Positions 1 through 5,236 of a stretch of DNA of 5,236 nt are shown one piece after another. Origin of the DNA: an uncultured Brevinema sp. (lineage in GTDB: Bacteria > Spirochaetota > Brevinematia > Brevinematales > Brevinemataceae); NCBI GenBank assembly GCA_947036575.1, contig CAMQSH010000136.1:1-5236 (forward strand), given 5' to 3'. Position 1 is the first letter of the stretch, and the number at the start of each line of letters is the position of its first letter. The notes below the pieces were generated by a model. That model did no database searches. It was not told the origin of the DNA and saw only the letters and a list, made by a program, of their open reading frames with translations. The position numbers and the translations under genes are program-made.

Positions 1-1397
1 ATTTGATGTTTTATTAGTATAGGAGCGACAATGTTTGTTAGAAAATCTGTCGTTTGTTCTACTGCATAACCTATAAAATTATTTGCATTTAATGTTTCAG
101 TAATCTCTTCTCCGCCTAGAGGGAAATTTTCATCAGTACTCAATCGAGTAATAAGATCATTATCTAAGCCTTCGTTTTTGACTCTATGTGAAGATTCCAT
201 GGCGTGAGTACGAATAATCTCATGTAATTCTTGTCTATCACCACCTTTTTTGACAGCCTTCATCAATAAGGCTTCTGTTGCAATAAAAGGAAGTTCTTCA
301 TTAATATGTTTTGCTATTATTTTAGGATAAATAGTCAATCGACAGGATATTTTTTCACAAAGGATTAGCACAGCATCTGTTGCTAAAAATAATTGAGGTA
401 TTGTTACTCTTTTGTTTGCGGAATCGTCTAATGTTCTCTCAAACCATTGTGTAGAAGCTACTAAAGAAGGAGAGCTACTTAAAGAAATAATAAATTTAGA
501 TAAAGCAGCAATACGCTCTGAAAGGATAGGATTTCTTTTGTAAGCCATGGCACTAGAGCCAATTTGTTTTTCTTCAAAAATTTCTTCCATTTCTTTTAAC
601 GATTGAAGTAATCGAATATCATTGGTGAATTTGTGGGCTGATTGTGCTATTTGATTGAGGAGATCAGCGACTTTAGAATCAATTTTTCTATCATAAGTTT
701 GTCCACTAACAGGAATACTATTAACAAATTCAAGTTTACGAACGATTAAATGATCGAGATGTTTGAATTTTTCGTAATCACCATCAAAAAGATCAGCAAA
801 GCCACTACCAGTTCCTACAGCACCTTTAATACCTCTTAGTGCAAGATTATCATAAAGATGATCTAAGTCTTGTAAATCCATGAGAAAACTTTGTATCCAA
901 AGAGTAGTTCTTTTACCGACTGTAGTTAATTGTGCTGCTTGAAAGTGTGTAAAACCAAGAGTAGGGATATCTTTAGTTTTTAGAGCAAAAAGTGATAATG
1001 CTTCTATTGTTTGTACCAAGCCAATACGAATAATTTCTAAGCCTTTTTTGATTTGAATAAGATCTGTATTATCAGTCACGAAAGCAGAGGTAGCACCAAG
1101 ATGAATGATCCCTCTAGCACTAGGTGCAACATCGCCATAGGCTTTTATGTGAGCCATCACATCATGATGTAATTCTTGTTCGTATTTTTTGACATTTTTG
1201 TAATCAATAGTGTTTAGATTATCTTTTAACTCTTGAATTTGTTCAGGTGTAATAGCAAGTCCAAGTTCCATTTGTGATTCAGCAAGAGCAATCCACAACT
1301 TTCTCCAGGTAATATATTTATTATCGTTGGAAAAATTAGAAAGCATATTTTGAGAGCTATAGCGTTCTGACCAAGGGGCATTATAAAATTCTGACAT
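1..1397 (-). CDS. purB: Adenylosuccinate lyase, 3' end cut by the window edge
   Basis: This cytoplasmic enzyme of the fumarase/aspartase superfamily splits SAICAR to AICAR plus fumarate, and adenylosuccinate to AMP plus fumarate. I read 465 codons with no stop before the left edge. Relatives of this long type run about 475-485 residues, so probably only 10-20 are missing. Visible motifs are RYSSQNM near residue 12, HHDVMAH at 77-83, GFTHFQ at 148-153 (His151 aligns with the catalytic acid His159 of the human enzyme), SGQTYDRK at 231-238, the superfamily loop GSSAMAYKRNP at 280-290 with its catalytic serine, and QWFERTLDDSANKR at 317-330. The start is fixed by alignment to the clostridial N-terminus and by AAGGA just upstream. 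The gene follows purA by 28 bp, so co-transcription is likely. Oddities: GFTHFQ is followed by Ala rather than the usual Pro, and the usual GTTGTQASF reads GAVGTGSGF (192-200). The family is certain from motifs along the whole length. Confidence 0.97.
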   Translation of the reverse strand, partial: MSEFYNAPWSERYSSQNMLSNFSNDNKYITWRKLWIALAESQMELGLAITPEQIQELKDNLNTIDYKNVKKYEQELHHDVMAHIKAYGDVAPSARGIIHLGATSAFVTDNTDLIQIKKGLEIIRIGLVQTIEALSLFALKTKDIPTLGFTHFQAAQLTTVGKRTTLWIQSFLMDLQDLDHLYDNLALRGIKGAVGTGSGFADLFDGDYEKFKHLDHLIVRKLEFVNSIPVSGQTYDRKIDSKVADLLNQIAQSAHKFTNDIRLLQSLKEMEEIFEEKQIGSSAMAYKRNPILSERIAALSKFIISLSSSPSLVASTQWFERTLDDSANKRVTIPQLFLATDAVLILCEKISCRLTIYPKIIAKHINEELPFIATEALLMKAVKKGGDRQELHEIIRTHAMESSHRVKNEGLDNDLITRLSTDENFPLGGEEITETLNANNFIGYAVEQTTDFLTNIVAPILIKHQ

Positions 1398-1400
1398 AGA

Positions 1401-1405
1401 TCCTT
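1401..1405 (-). promoter_or_regulatory. purB ribosome binding site, short spacing
   Basis: The minus strand reads AAGGA only three bases before the purB ATG, inside the 28-bp purA-purB gap. The spacing is shorter than the usual 5-9 bases. Translation may therefore gain from coupling to ribosomes finishing purA, which is inference. The site supports the ATG at 1397-1395 over the next methionine (residue 18). Confidence 0.6.
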
Positions 1406-1425
1406 CTTTTTGGTTATAATTTGTA

Positions 1426-2697
1426 CTATCTAACAATAAATTGATTTCTATCAACGCCTGTAGAGATAAAAGAGATTTTACAATCAATCAATTCTTCTAT
1501 TTTTAAGATATATGCTTGAGCTGTTTTTGGTAATTCATCAAATGATTTACAATTAGATATATCTTCTGTCCACCCTGGCATTGTTTGATAAATAGGTTTA
1601 GCACATTGATTGTCTTCTATAGAAGAAGGGATATAATCTACTTTTTTACCATTGATTTCGTAAGCAACACAAATGAGAATTTCTTTTAGTCCACTTAAAA
1701 TATCTATTTTAGTAAGAGCAATATCTGTGAGTCCATTAATAGCAACTGCATGATTTACTACCACTGTATCCAACCAACCACAACGACGAGGACGACCCGT
1801 AGTAGAGCCATATTCTCCACCTTTTTCTCTTAGCCATTCACCTTGTTCATTGTGGAGTTCGGAAACAAAAGGACCTTCACCGACACGTGTTGCATAGGCT
1901 TTACACACACCAATATTTTTATCTACATGTTTGAAAGCAATCCCAGAACCGACACAAGCTCCGTTAGTTGTAGGAGAGGAAGAAGTCACATAAGGATAAT
2001 GTCCATGGTCAATATCAAGCATCATTGCTTGAGCACCTTCAAGAAGGATTTTTTTATTTTGTTTTAAGGCTAGTTGTAATTCTTGCTCAGCATTAATGAT
2101 ACGCTTTTTTAATTTTTCAGCAAAGATCATATAGGAGTTAAAAATTTCGTCAAAAGATAAATCTTCTTTATTAAAAACTTTGGTTAATAATTGATTTTTG
2201 ATATTTAAGGTGTTTTTTAGTTTACGTGCAAAATTTTCTTTGTTTAATAGATCTTCTACACGAAGTCCTATTCGTTCAAATTTGTCCCCATAACAAGGTC
2301 CAATACCACGCTTGGTAGTACCAATTTTGTCATCACCTTTTAAGCTTTCCCATAAGCCATCTAAAATAACATGGTAAGGCATAATAAGATGTGCTCTACC
2401 ACTAATTAATACATGGTCTGTATTAAAATTTCTATCTTCTAATTCTTTGATTTCTTCTAAAAATACAGCAGGATCAATAACGACTCCAGTACCGAGAATA
2501 CAAGTACTATGAGAATGAAGTACGCCAGATGGTAATAAATGAAGCACAAATTTTTCTCCACCAACGTGAACAGTATGACCAGCGTTATTACCGCCACCAA
2601 ATCGTACTACATAATCAACATCTTTTCCAAGACTGTCAATAACTTTTCCTTTTCCTTCATCTCCCCATTGGGTACCAACAAGTATGTTTACAGGCAT
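1426..2697 (-). CDS. purA: Adenylosuccinate synthetase
   Basis: This cytoplasmic enzyme joins IMP and aspartate using GTP to give adenylosuccinate, the committed step to AMP; PurB, encoded next, completes the conversion. The chosen start gives 423 residues, close to the usual 425-435. Motifs in order are GTQWGDEGKGK at 8-18 (P-loop and catalytic Asp13), GGNNAGHT at 35-42 (catalytic His41), GTTKRGIGP at 126-134, LEGAQ at 219-223, DHGHYPYVTSS at 230-240, RVGEGPF at 271-277, TTGRPRRCGWLD at 299-310, TKID at 329-332 (guanine contact) and STGVDR at 412-417. I chose the ATG at 2697 because the sequence then matches the family N-terminus and has AGAGGA five bases upstream. A longer frame opens at a TTG at 2757 and adds 20 residues the family lacks. 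Two oddities: the last guanine-contact motif, usually GPDR, reads GVDR, and the C-terminus stops soon after it. The leader contains a promoter and a terminator-like hairpin. Confidence 0.98.
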   Translation of the reverse strand: MPVNILVGTQWGDEGKGKVIDSLGKDVDYVVRFGGGNNAGHTVHVGGEKFVLHLLPSGVLHSHSTCILGTGVVIDPAVFLEEIKELEDRNFNTDHVLISGRAHLIMPYHVILDGLWESLKGDDKIGTTKRGIGPCYGDKFERIGLRVEDLLNKENFARKLKNTLNIKNQLLTKVFNKEDLSFDEIFNSYMIFAEKLKKRIINAEQELQLALKQNKKILLEGAQAMMLDIDHGHYPYVTSSSPTTNGACVGSGIAFKHVDKNIGVCKAYATRVGEGPFVSELHNEQGEWLREKGGEYGSTTGRPRRCGWLDTVVVNHAVAINGLTDIALTKIDILSGLKEILICVAYEINGKKVDYIPSSIEDNQCAKPIYQTMPGWTEDISNCKSFDELPKTAQAYILKIEELIDCKISFISTGVDRNQFIVR

Positions 2698-2702
2698 AGC
2701 AT

Positions 2703-2708
2703 TCCTCT
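2703..2708 (-). promoter_or_regulatory. purA ribosome binding site
   Basis: The minus strand reads AGAGGA five bases before the purA ATG at 2697-2695, which settles the start in favour of the canonical N-terminus MPVNILVGTQ. An out-of-frame ATG lies between the site and the start, five bases upstream. The site sits directly after an A7 run that can pair with the uridine tract of the preceding hairpin. Confidence 0.85.
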
Positions 2709-2715
2709 TTTTTTC

Positions 2716-2755
2716 GCAAAAAAAGGCGAAGATTATGAAATCCTCGCCTTTTTGC
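2716..2755 (-). terminator. Terminator-like hairpin in the purA leader
   Basis: In minus-strand RNA, GGCGAGGAU (2748-2740) pairs with AUCUUCGCC (2733-2725) over nine pairs, with one G-U wobble and the six-base loop UUCAUA. A run of five A before the stem and seven U after it (2724-2718) extends the pairing, and GC/GC closes the base at 2755-2754 and 2717-2716. The wobble becomes an A-C mismatch in plus-strand RNA, so the structure is better in the minus direction. It has the form of an intrinsic terminator. It may end the upstream phosphatase transcript, or act as an attenuator for purA, because the only promoter I can see for purA lies upstream of it and just 21 bases separate its U-run from the start codon. 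Confidence 0.75.
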
Positions 2756-2770
2756 AAATTATTTCCTTTA

Positions 2771-2798
2771 ATTATACACTATTTTTAGAAAATTACAA
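2771..2798 (-). promoter_or_regulatory. Predicted sigma-70-type promoter for purA
   Basis: On the minus strand TTGTAA (2798-2793) is followed after 16 bases by a perfect TATAAT (2776-2771). The expected transcription start is near 2764, giving a leader of about 67 bases that includes the terminator-like hairpin. No alternative promoter fits between that hairpin and purA. Matches to TATAAT are common in A+T-rich DNA, so the call rests on the combination of both boxes, spacing and position. No purine-repressor box (CCGAAC core) was seen near it. Confidence 0.6.
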
Positions 2799-2812
2799 GA
2801 GTTTTGTAATTT
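2790..2812. repeat. A+T-rich inverted repeat downstream of the phosphatase gene
   Basis: AAATTACAA (2790-2798) and TTGTAATTT (2804-2812) form a perfect nine-base inverted repeat around the five-base spacer GAGTT. It lies 35 bases past the phosphatase stop codon. It could be a weak transcription end signal, although the run of T is clearer in the plus direction (ATTTTTAT at 2813-2820) than in the minus direction, in which the gene is read. The minus-strand -35 box of the predicted purA promoter lies wholly inside its left arm, so it could instead be an operator. The function is unknown. Confidence 0.5.
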
Positions 2813-2847
2813 ATTTTTATATTTATTAAGTAATAGTATGAGAAAAT

Positions 2848-3507
2848 TTAATTTAAAATACTTTTTATATGATCTTGAGCTTGTTTAAAAGAAGAACATA
2901 CAAAATGAGCATTAGAAAAATCAAAATTTTCTGTCCATTCATTTTTGATCGCGATAGTGTAACACCCTGCGGCAATTCCTGAGGTAACACCAGCGGGAGC
3001 ATCCTCTAAGACAATACATTCTTTGATATTAACGTTCAAACGCCTAGCAGCTTCTATATAAATATCTGGAGCAGGTTTGCCTTCTTTGACTTCTTCACGA
3101 GATACGTAAGCTGTGAAATACTTATCAAAGTAAAATCTACTTACCATATAATTTAATACCTTCAGATGAGATCCTGTACCTATAGCATAGTCTAATTTAT
3201 CTTTGAAACATTCTAAAATATCATGAAAGCCAGTAAATATTTCTATCTCTGTATCCGGAGAACTAAAGACTTGTTCCATGCCTATACGATCAATAAATTG
3301 TAGATATTCTTGAACACTAAGATGAGTATAGTATTCTCTTATCATAGCTTCAGCACCTTCAACATCTGCCATTCCTATTTGTGATTTAAACATATCTTTT
3401 GTTAGCTTTAATCCATTTTTTTCTAGATTTTTTTTAAAATGTAAATAATAGATGATTTCTGTGTTTAAAATAGTACCATCCATATCAAATAAAATAGCTT
3501 TATACAT
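2848..3507 (-). CDS. HAD-superfamily hydrolase, subfamily IA (phosphatase-like)
   Basis: This is a 219-residue haloacid dehalogenase-type enzyme, probably a cytoplasmic Mg-dependent phosphatase or phosphomutase acting on a small phosphorylated metabolite. Motif I is FDMDGT at 7-12, with nucleophile Asp8 and acid/base Asp10. A helical cap of the C1 type fills roughly residues 16-90. Motif II is AIGTGS at 108-113 with Thr111, motif III is the lysine in EGKPAPD (Lys144), and motif IV is VLEDAPAG at 166-173 with Glu168 and Asp169. All catalytic positions are intact and the length is normal. The overall pattern resembles the pseudouridine-5'-phosphatase, 2-deoxyglucose-6-phosphatase and beta-phosphoglucomutase group, but sequence alone does not give the substrate. 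The start is supported by GAGGGTGAT directly before the ATG. The gene lies 82 bp after the methyltransferase gene with no clear terminator between, so the two may share a transcript. Confidence 0.9.
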   Translation of the reverse strand: MYKAILFDMDGTILNTEIIYYLHFKKNLEKNGLKLTKDMFKSQIGMADVEGAEAMIREYYTHLSVQEYLQFIDRIGMEQVFSSPDTEIEIFTGFHDILECFKDKLDYAIGTGSHLKVLNYMVSRFYFDKYFTAYVSREEVKEGKPAPDIYIEAARRLNVNIKECIVLEDAPAGVTSGIAAGCYTIAIKNEWTENFDFSNAHFVCSSFKQAQDHIKSILN

Positions 3508-3589
3508 ATCACCCTCTTTTCAATATTGTTATTTTTATTCTTTGTAATAATCTTAATATTTATACATTAGTATTAAATTAGATAGCACT
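3508..3589. other. Short intergenic gap without a clear signal
   Basis: This A+T-rich 82-bp gap lies between the methyltransferase stop and the phosphatase start. Apart from the phosphatase ribosome binding site at its left end, I see no convincing hairpin terminator. A TATAAA on the minus strand (around 3564-3559) lacks a good -35 box at the right distance. Co-transcription of the two genes is the simplest reading, with low certainty. Confidence 0.4.
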
Positions 3590-4210
3590 TTACAATTTTT
3601 GTAAGGCAATAATCTGAATAAATCCAGATTGATTAAAGGATTGTTTTTTAAAGCCATTAGTTTCAAAATTGTTGATAATCTCATCTGGTGAGAAGATTTT
3701 AATACATCCGGCAGGGGATAAGGGCACAAAAATATTCAAAAATCCTCGTAAAAACTCAGGACTATACATCTCATTAATATAAATAAATCCTTTTGATTTT
3801 AATAAACGAAAAGCTTCCTGAGCAAAAGCTTGTACATTTTCAAAATGATGGTAGGATAGGTTGGTAGTCATAATATCAAAGGAGTCATCGCTAAATGGAA
3901 TATTCTCACTAAGAGCTGTTTCAAAATGCATAGTAGGGTTGGATATTTGAGCGTTTTTAATCATATTTTCAGATATATCAACACCATACCCTTTGAAGAG
4001 AGATTGTTTAGAAAGCATATTAAGAAAAGATCCACTCCCACATCCAACATCTAAAACCTTACTGTTTTTAGGTATGGAGATTAAAGATAATAATTTTTTT
4101 TTAAAGGGGAGCATTAATTTTGCTTCAAGGGAACGATCAAAATCAATAGCTTTACTATTATAGCTATCCTTTGAACGATCATGAAATATTTGTTTTTTTT
4201 CTTTTAACAT
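3590..4210 (-). CDS. Class I SAM-dependent methyltransferase, substrate unknown
   Basis: This 206-residue protein has the Rossmann-like SAM-binding fold of the Methyltransf_11/UbiE-like group and probably transfers a methyl group from S-adenosylmethionine in the cytoplasm. Motif I is VLDVGCGSGSF at 52-62 (glycine loop). The acidic ribose-binding residue is Asp78 in GYGVDIS, IPFSDDSFDIM at 104-114 is the motif II/III region, and the SYHHFEN stretch at 119-125 is post-motif. The C-terminal half (about 140-206) carries the substrate side and has no motif I can tie to a target. There is no signal peptide or membrane segment. The start has AAGGA seven bases upstream. The gene is the first of the minus-strand series and diverges from the membrane-protein gene. 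Two long A runs lie in its 5' part: A8 at codons 3-6 and A9 around codons 36-39. The family is sure; any named function would be a guess. Confidence 0.9.
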   Translation of the reverse strand: MLKEKKQIFHDRSKDSYNSKAIDFDRSLEAKLMLPFKKKLLSLISIPKNSKVLDVGCGSGSFLNMLSKQSLFKGYGVDISENMIKNAQISNPTMHFETALSENIPFSDDSFDIMTTNLSYHHFENVQAFAQEAFRLLKSKGFIYINEMYSPEFLRGFLNIFVPLSPAGCIKIFSPDEIINNFETNGFKKQSFNQSGFIQIIALQKL

Positions 4211-4222
4211 AATCTTATCCTT

Positions 4223-4252
4223 TTTATATCTAATTGTTCACTATATTGTCAA
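4223..4252 (-). promoter_or_regulatory. Possible minus-strand promoter for the methyltransferase gene
   Basis: The minus strand has a perfect TTGACA (4252-4247) followed after 18 bases by TATAAA (4228-4223). The -35 box lies in the left arm of the long inverted repeat. The difficulty is that the gene's ribosome binding site (4222-4218) touches the -10 box, so a transcript starting at the usual distance would lose it. Either the mRNA is nearly leaderless, or the true start is farther upstream and TTGACA here is only part of an operator. Confidence 0.35.
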
Positions 4253-4336
4253 TAATATAACTATTTTATTATTATATCATATTTTTTTTATAAAAAGCAA
4301 TCTATACTATATATTATTTATGTTATTGACAATATA
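4242..4336. repeat. Long inverted repeat in the divergent intergenic region (arms 4242-4260 and 4318-4336)
   Basis: The arms are reverse complements over 19 bases with a single mismatch; the outer 14 bases (TATATTGTCAATAA against TTATTGACAATATA) are exact. Each arm contains an 11-bp odd-centred palindrome, TATTGTCAATA at 4244-4254 and TATTGACAATA at 4324-4334, with centres 80 bp apart. The right arm holds the -35 box of the plus-strand promoter, and the left arm holds a TTGACA facing the methyltransferase gene. This suggests paired operator sites for a dimeric regulator of both genes, which is inference. I do not recognise the motif as a known regulator box. Confidence 0.65.
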
Positions 4337-4354
4337 TCTTCTATAAATTATAAT
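4326..4354 (+). promoter_or_regulatory. Perfect-consensus sigma-70 promoter for the membrane-protein gene
   Basis: TTGACA (4326-4331), a 17-base spacer and TATAAT (4349-4354) match the housekeeping consensus exactly. Transcription should start near 4361, leaving a leader of about 35 bases with AAGGAG five bases before the ATG. The -35 box is embedded in the TATTGACAATA palindrome, so a protein bound there would block the promoter. A promoter this strong fits a gene kept off by a repressor or one made at high level. Confidence 0.85.
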
Positions 4355-4364
4355 TATATATTAA

Positions 4365-4377
4365 ATTCTCTAAGAAT
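4365..4377 (+). other. Small hairpin at the predicted 5' end of the membrane-protein mRNA
   Basis: ATTCT (4365-4369) and AGAAT (4373-4377) form a five-pair stem with a three-base loop only a few bases after the predicted transcription start. Such 5'-terminal stems can protect mRNA from decay. This one is short and A+T-rich, so it may be chance. Confidence 0.3.
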
Positions 4378-4395
4378 ACTTAATAAGGAGCTATT

Positions 4396-5223
4396 ATGAT
4401 TGCACAGATAACTCAGGTTAAATCAAACTTCGAAAACAAATTTGAAGTATCATGCGATAATAAAATCGTTTATTATGCGGAAGCACCTTGGATGAATGTA
4501 TCCTTACCATTTAATGCTGAAAATGTCCGTGAGCTTGTTTTTTATAATGACTCCAAAGAGGTAATGTTTTCTACAGATTACAAGATTATAAATAATGTTA
4601 TTGAAGAAGCTATTCCCTACAAATATCTTATTACTGGTGAACAAAATGTAGCTAAATATGAGATAGTGGGAAAAGATGAAATACAGGGTGCATTTTTTCT
4701 TCAGAAAAAAGGTTGGTTGGACAGAAAGTTTTGTATTGAATATGAGAACGAGTTTTTTACAGGGTATTTTGTTGACAAAGGAGAGAAAAATGTTGTTTCG
4801 ATTTTTGATGGAGATATACAAATAGCTCAAATTACAAAACCCCTTGCAACTTCAAACAATCTCGATATTTACTACTTACATTTATTAGATGAGTATAGCT
4901 ATTTGTTTCCGATTTTGTCATTTTTCACAGTGTATTATGATCATAGAAATTATAACAATAGTGGGCAAATTTCTAATGGTTCTGCAAAAATCTCATGGAC
5001 TTATTCCTACGATAAAAACTCTGAAAAGCACGATAAAAGCTGGATATCAGAGCAATTCAGTCAAGAAATATCTGACGAGCTAGATGCTGAGATTAAAAAA
5101 CATAGAGCTTCTAGCATGAAAAAAATTAAAAAAATGGCGAAACTTATTGGAATGATTTTTTTGATTTGCTACTCTATTATTGGTATTGTATTATTTTTTC
5201 TTTGGAAAAATGGAAAGCTTTAA
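4396..5223 (+). CDS. Tail-anchored membrane protein with a tubby C-terminal/LURP-one-like region (tentative)
   Basis: This 275-residue protein has no signal peptide. Residues 1-190 are rich in alternating hydrophobic and polar stretches that suggest a beta-rich globular domain, ending in DIYYLHLLDEY (157-167) and LSFFTVYYDHRNYNN (174-188). That pattern recalls the tubby C-terminal-like/LURP-one-related proteins of low-G+C bacteria, so I give the fold as tentative; no enzymatic motif is visible. Residues 190-235 are a polar linker. Residues 232-249 are rich in Lys and Arg, followed by one hydrophobic segment at about 250-270 and the tail KNGKL. By the positive-inside rule this places the domain in the cytoplasm with the C-terminus anchored in the membrane. 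AAGGAG lies five bases before the ATG and a perfect-consensus promoter lies upstream. The gene faces away from the others and no partner gene is visible to the right, where 13 bases remain. The gene is sure; its function is unknown. Confidence 0.9.
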   Translation: MIAQITQVKSNFENKFEVSCDNKIVYYAEAPWMNVSLPFNAENVRELVFYNDSKEVMFSTDYKIINNVIEEAIPYKYLITGEQNVAKYEIVGKDEIQGAFFLQKKGWLDRKFCIEYENEFFTGYFVDKGEKNVVSIFDGDIQIAQITKPLATSNNLDIYYLHLLDEYSYLFPILSFFTVYYDHRNYNNSGQISNGSAKISWTYSYDKNSEKHDKSWISEQFSQEISDELDAEIKKHRASSMKKIKKMAKLIGMIFLICYSIIGIVLFFLWKNGKL

Positions 5224-5236
5224 TTTTTATAAAAAG

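Noticed and set aside
1843..2067. Plus-strand open frame of 74 codons inside purA
   Set aside because: It lies fully antisense to a certain gene, has no recognisable motif and looks like a shadow of purA codon structure.
2698..2770. Purine riboswitch in the purA leader
   Set aside because: The predicted leader is about 67 bases and is filled by the hairpin and ribosome binding site; a purine aptamer with its three-way junction and conserved loops does not fit and none is visible.
2539..2829. Plus-strand open frame of 96 codons over the purA start and leader
   Set aside because: It is antisense to the conserved N-terminus of purA and crosses the leader hairpin; nothing in its product resembles a protein family.
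4347..4360. A+T palindrome around TATAATTATA resembling a PerR/Fur-type box
   Set aside because: The match is only to generic A/T alternation and coincides with the -10 box, so composition and the promoter explain it.
4504..4830. Minus-strand open frame of 108 codons inside the membrane-protein gene
   Set aside because: It is antisense to the plus-strand gene, which has a good promoter, ribosome binding site and coherent domain layout; the antisense product is Phe/Ile/Lys-rich noise.
4889..5083. Plus-strand open frame of 64 codons in another frame of the membrane-protein gene
   Set aside because: It overlaps the middle of a better supported gene in another frame and shows no motif.
5206..5236. 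Possible terminator after the membrane-protein gene
   Set aside because: Only 13 bases follow the stop codon. AAAGCTTT and the T/A run hint at pairing, but no complete stem with a tail can be seen before the window ends.

Overview
The window is a compact, strongly A+T-rich piece of bacterial chromosome. Ordinary start codons, TGG for tryptophan and readable Shine-Dalgarno sequences before the genes fit the standard bacterial code. The adenylosuccinate lyase is of the long type shared by clostridia and animals. Together with the base composition this suggests a low-G+C Bacillota member or another A+T-rich bacterium such as a spirochaete; the phylum cannot be fixed by eye.

Layout: positions 1-4210 hold four genes, all on the minus strand. 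In transcription order they are a class I SAM-dependent methyltransferase (4210-3590), a HAD-family phosphatase (3507-2848), purA (2697-1426) and purB (1397 to beyond the left edge). Positions 4396-5223 hold one plus-strand gene for a probable tail-anchored membrane protein whose soluble part resembles the tubby C-terminal/LURP-one-like fold. A 185-bp A+T-rich region (4211-4395) separates the divergent units. No stretch of more than 300 bases lacks a gene, and no RNA gene, mobile element, CRISPR array or prophage sequence was seen.

PurA and PurB catalyse consecutive steps: IMP to adenylosuccinate, then adenylosuccinate to AMP. PurB also acts earlier, on SAICAR. Their 28-bp spacing suggests a purA-purB operon. 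The phosphatase and methyltransferase are generic members of large families with no visible link to purine synthesis; they may form a separate unit ending before purA.

The most interesting non-coding sequence lies in two places. First, the purA leader has a good promoter followed at once by a terminator-like hairpin, whose uridine tract can alternatively pair with the purA ribosome binding site. Second, the divergent region has a 19-bp inverted repeat with 18 of 19 positions matching. Each arm contains the 11-bp palindrome TATTGWCAATA, and one arm supplies the -35 box of a perfect-consensus promoter for the membrane-protein gene. These look like regulatory sites, but the regulators are not in the window. 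I found no clear new multi-gene system; the divergent membrane-protein gene with its repeat is the best candidate for undescribed biology.
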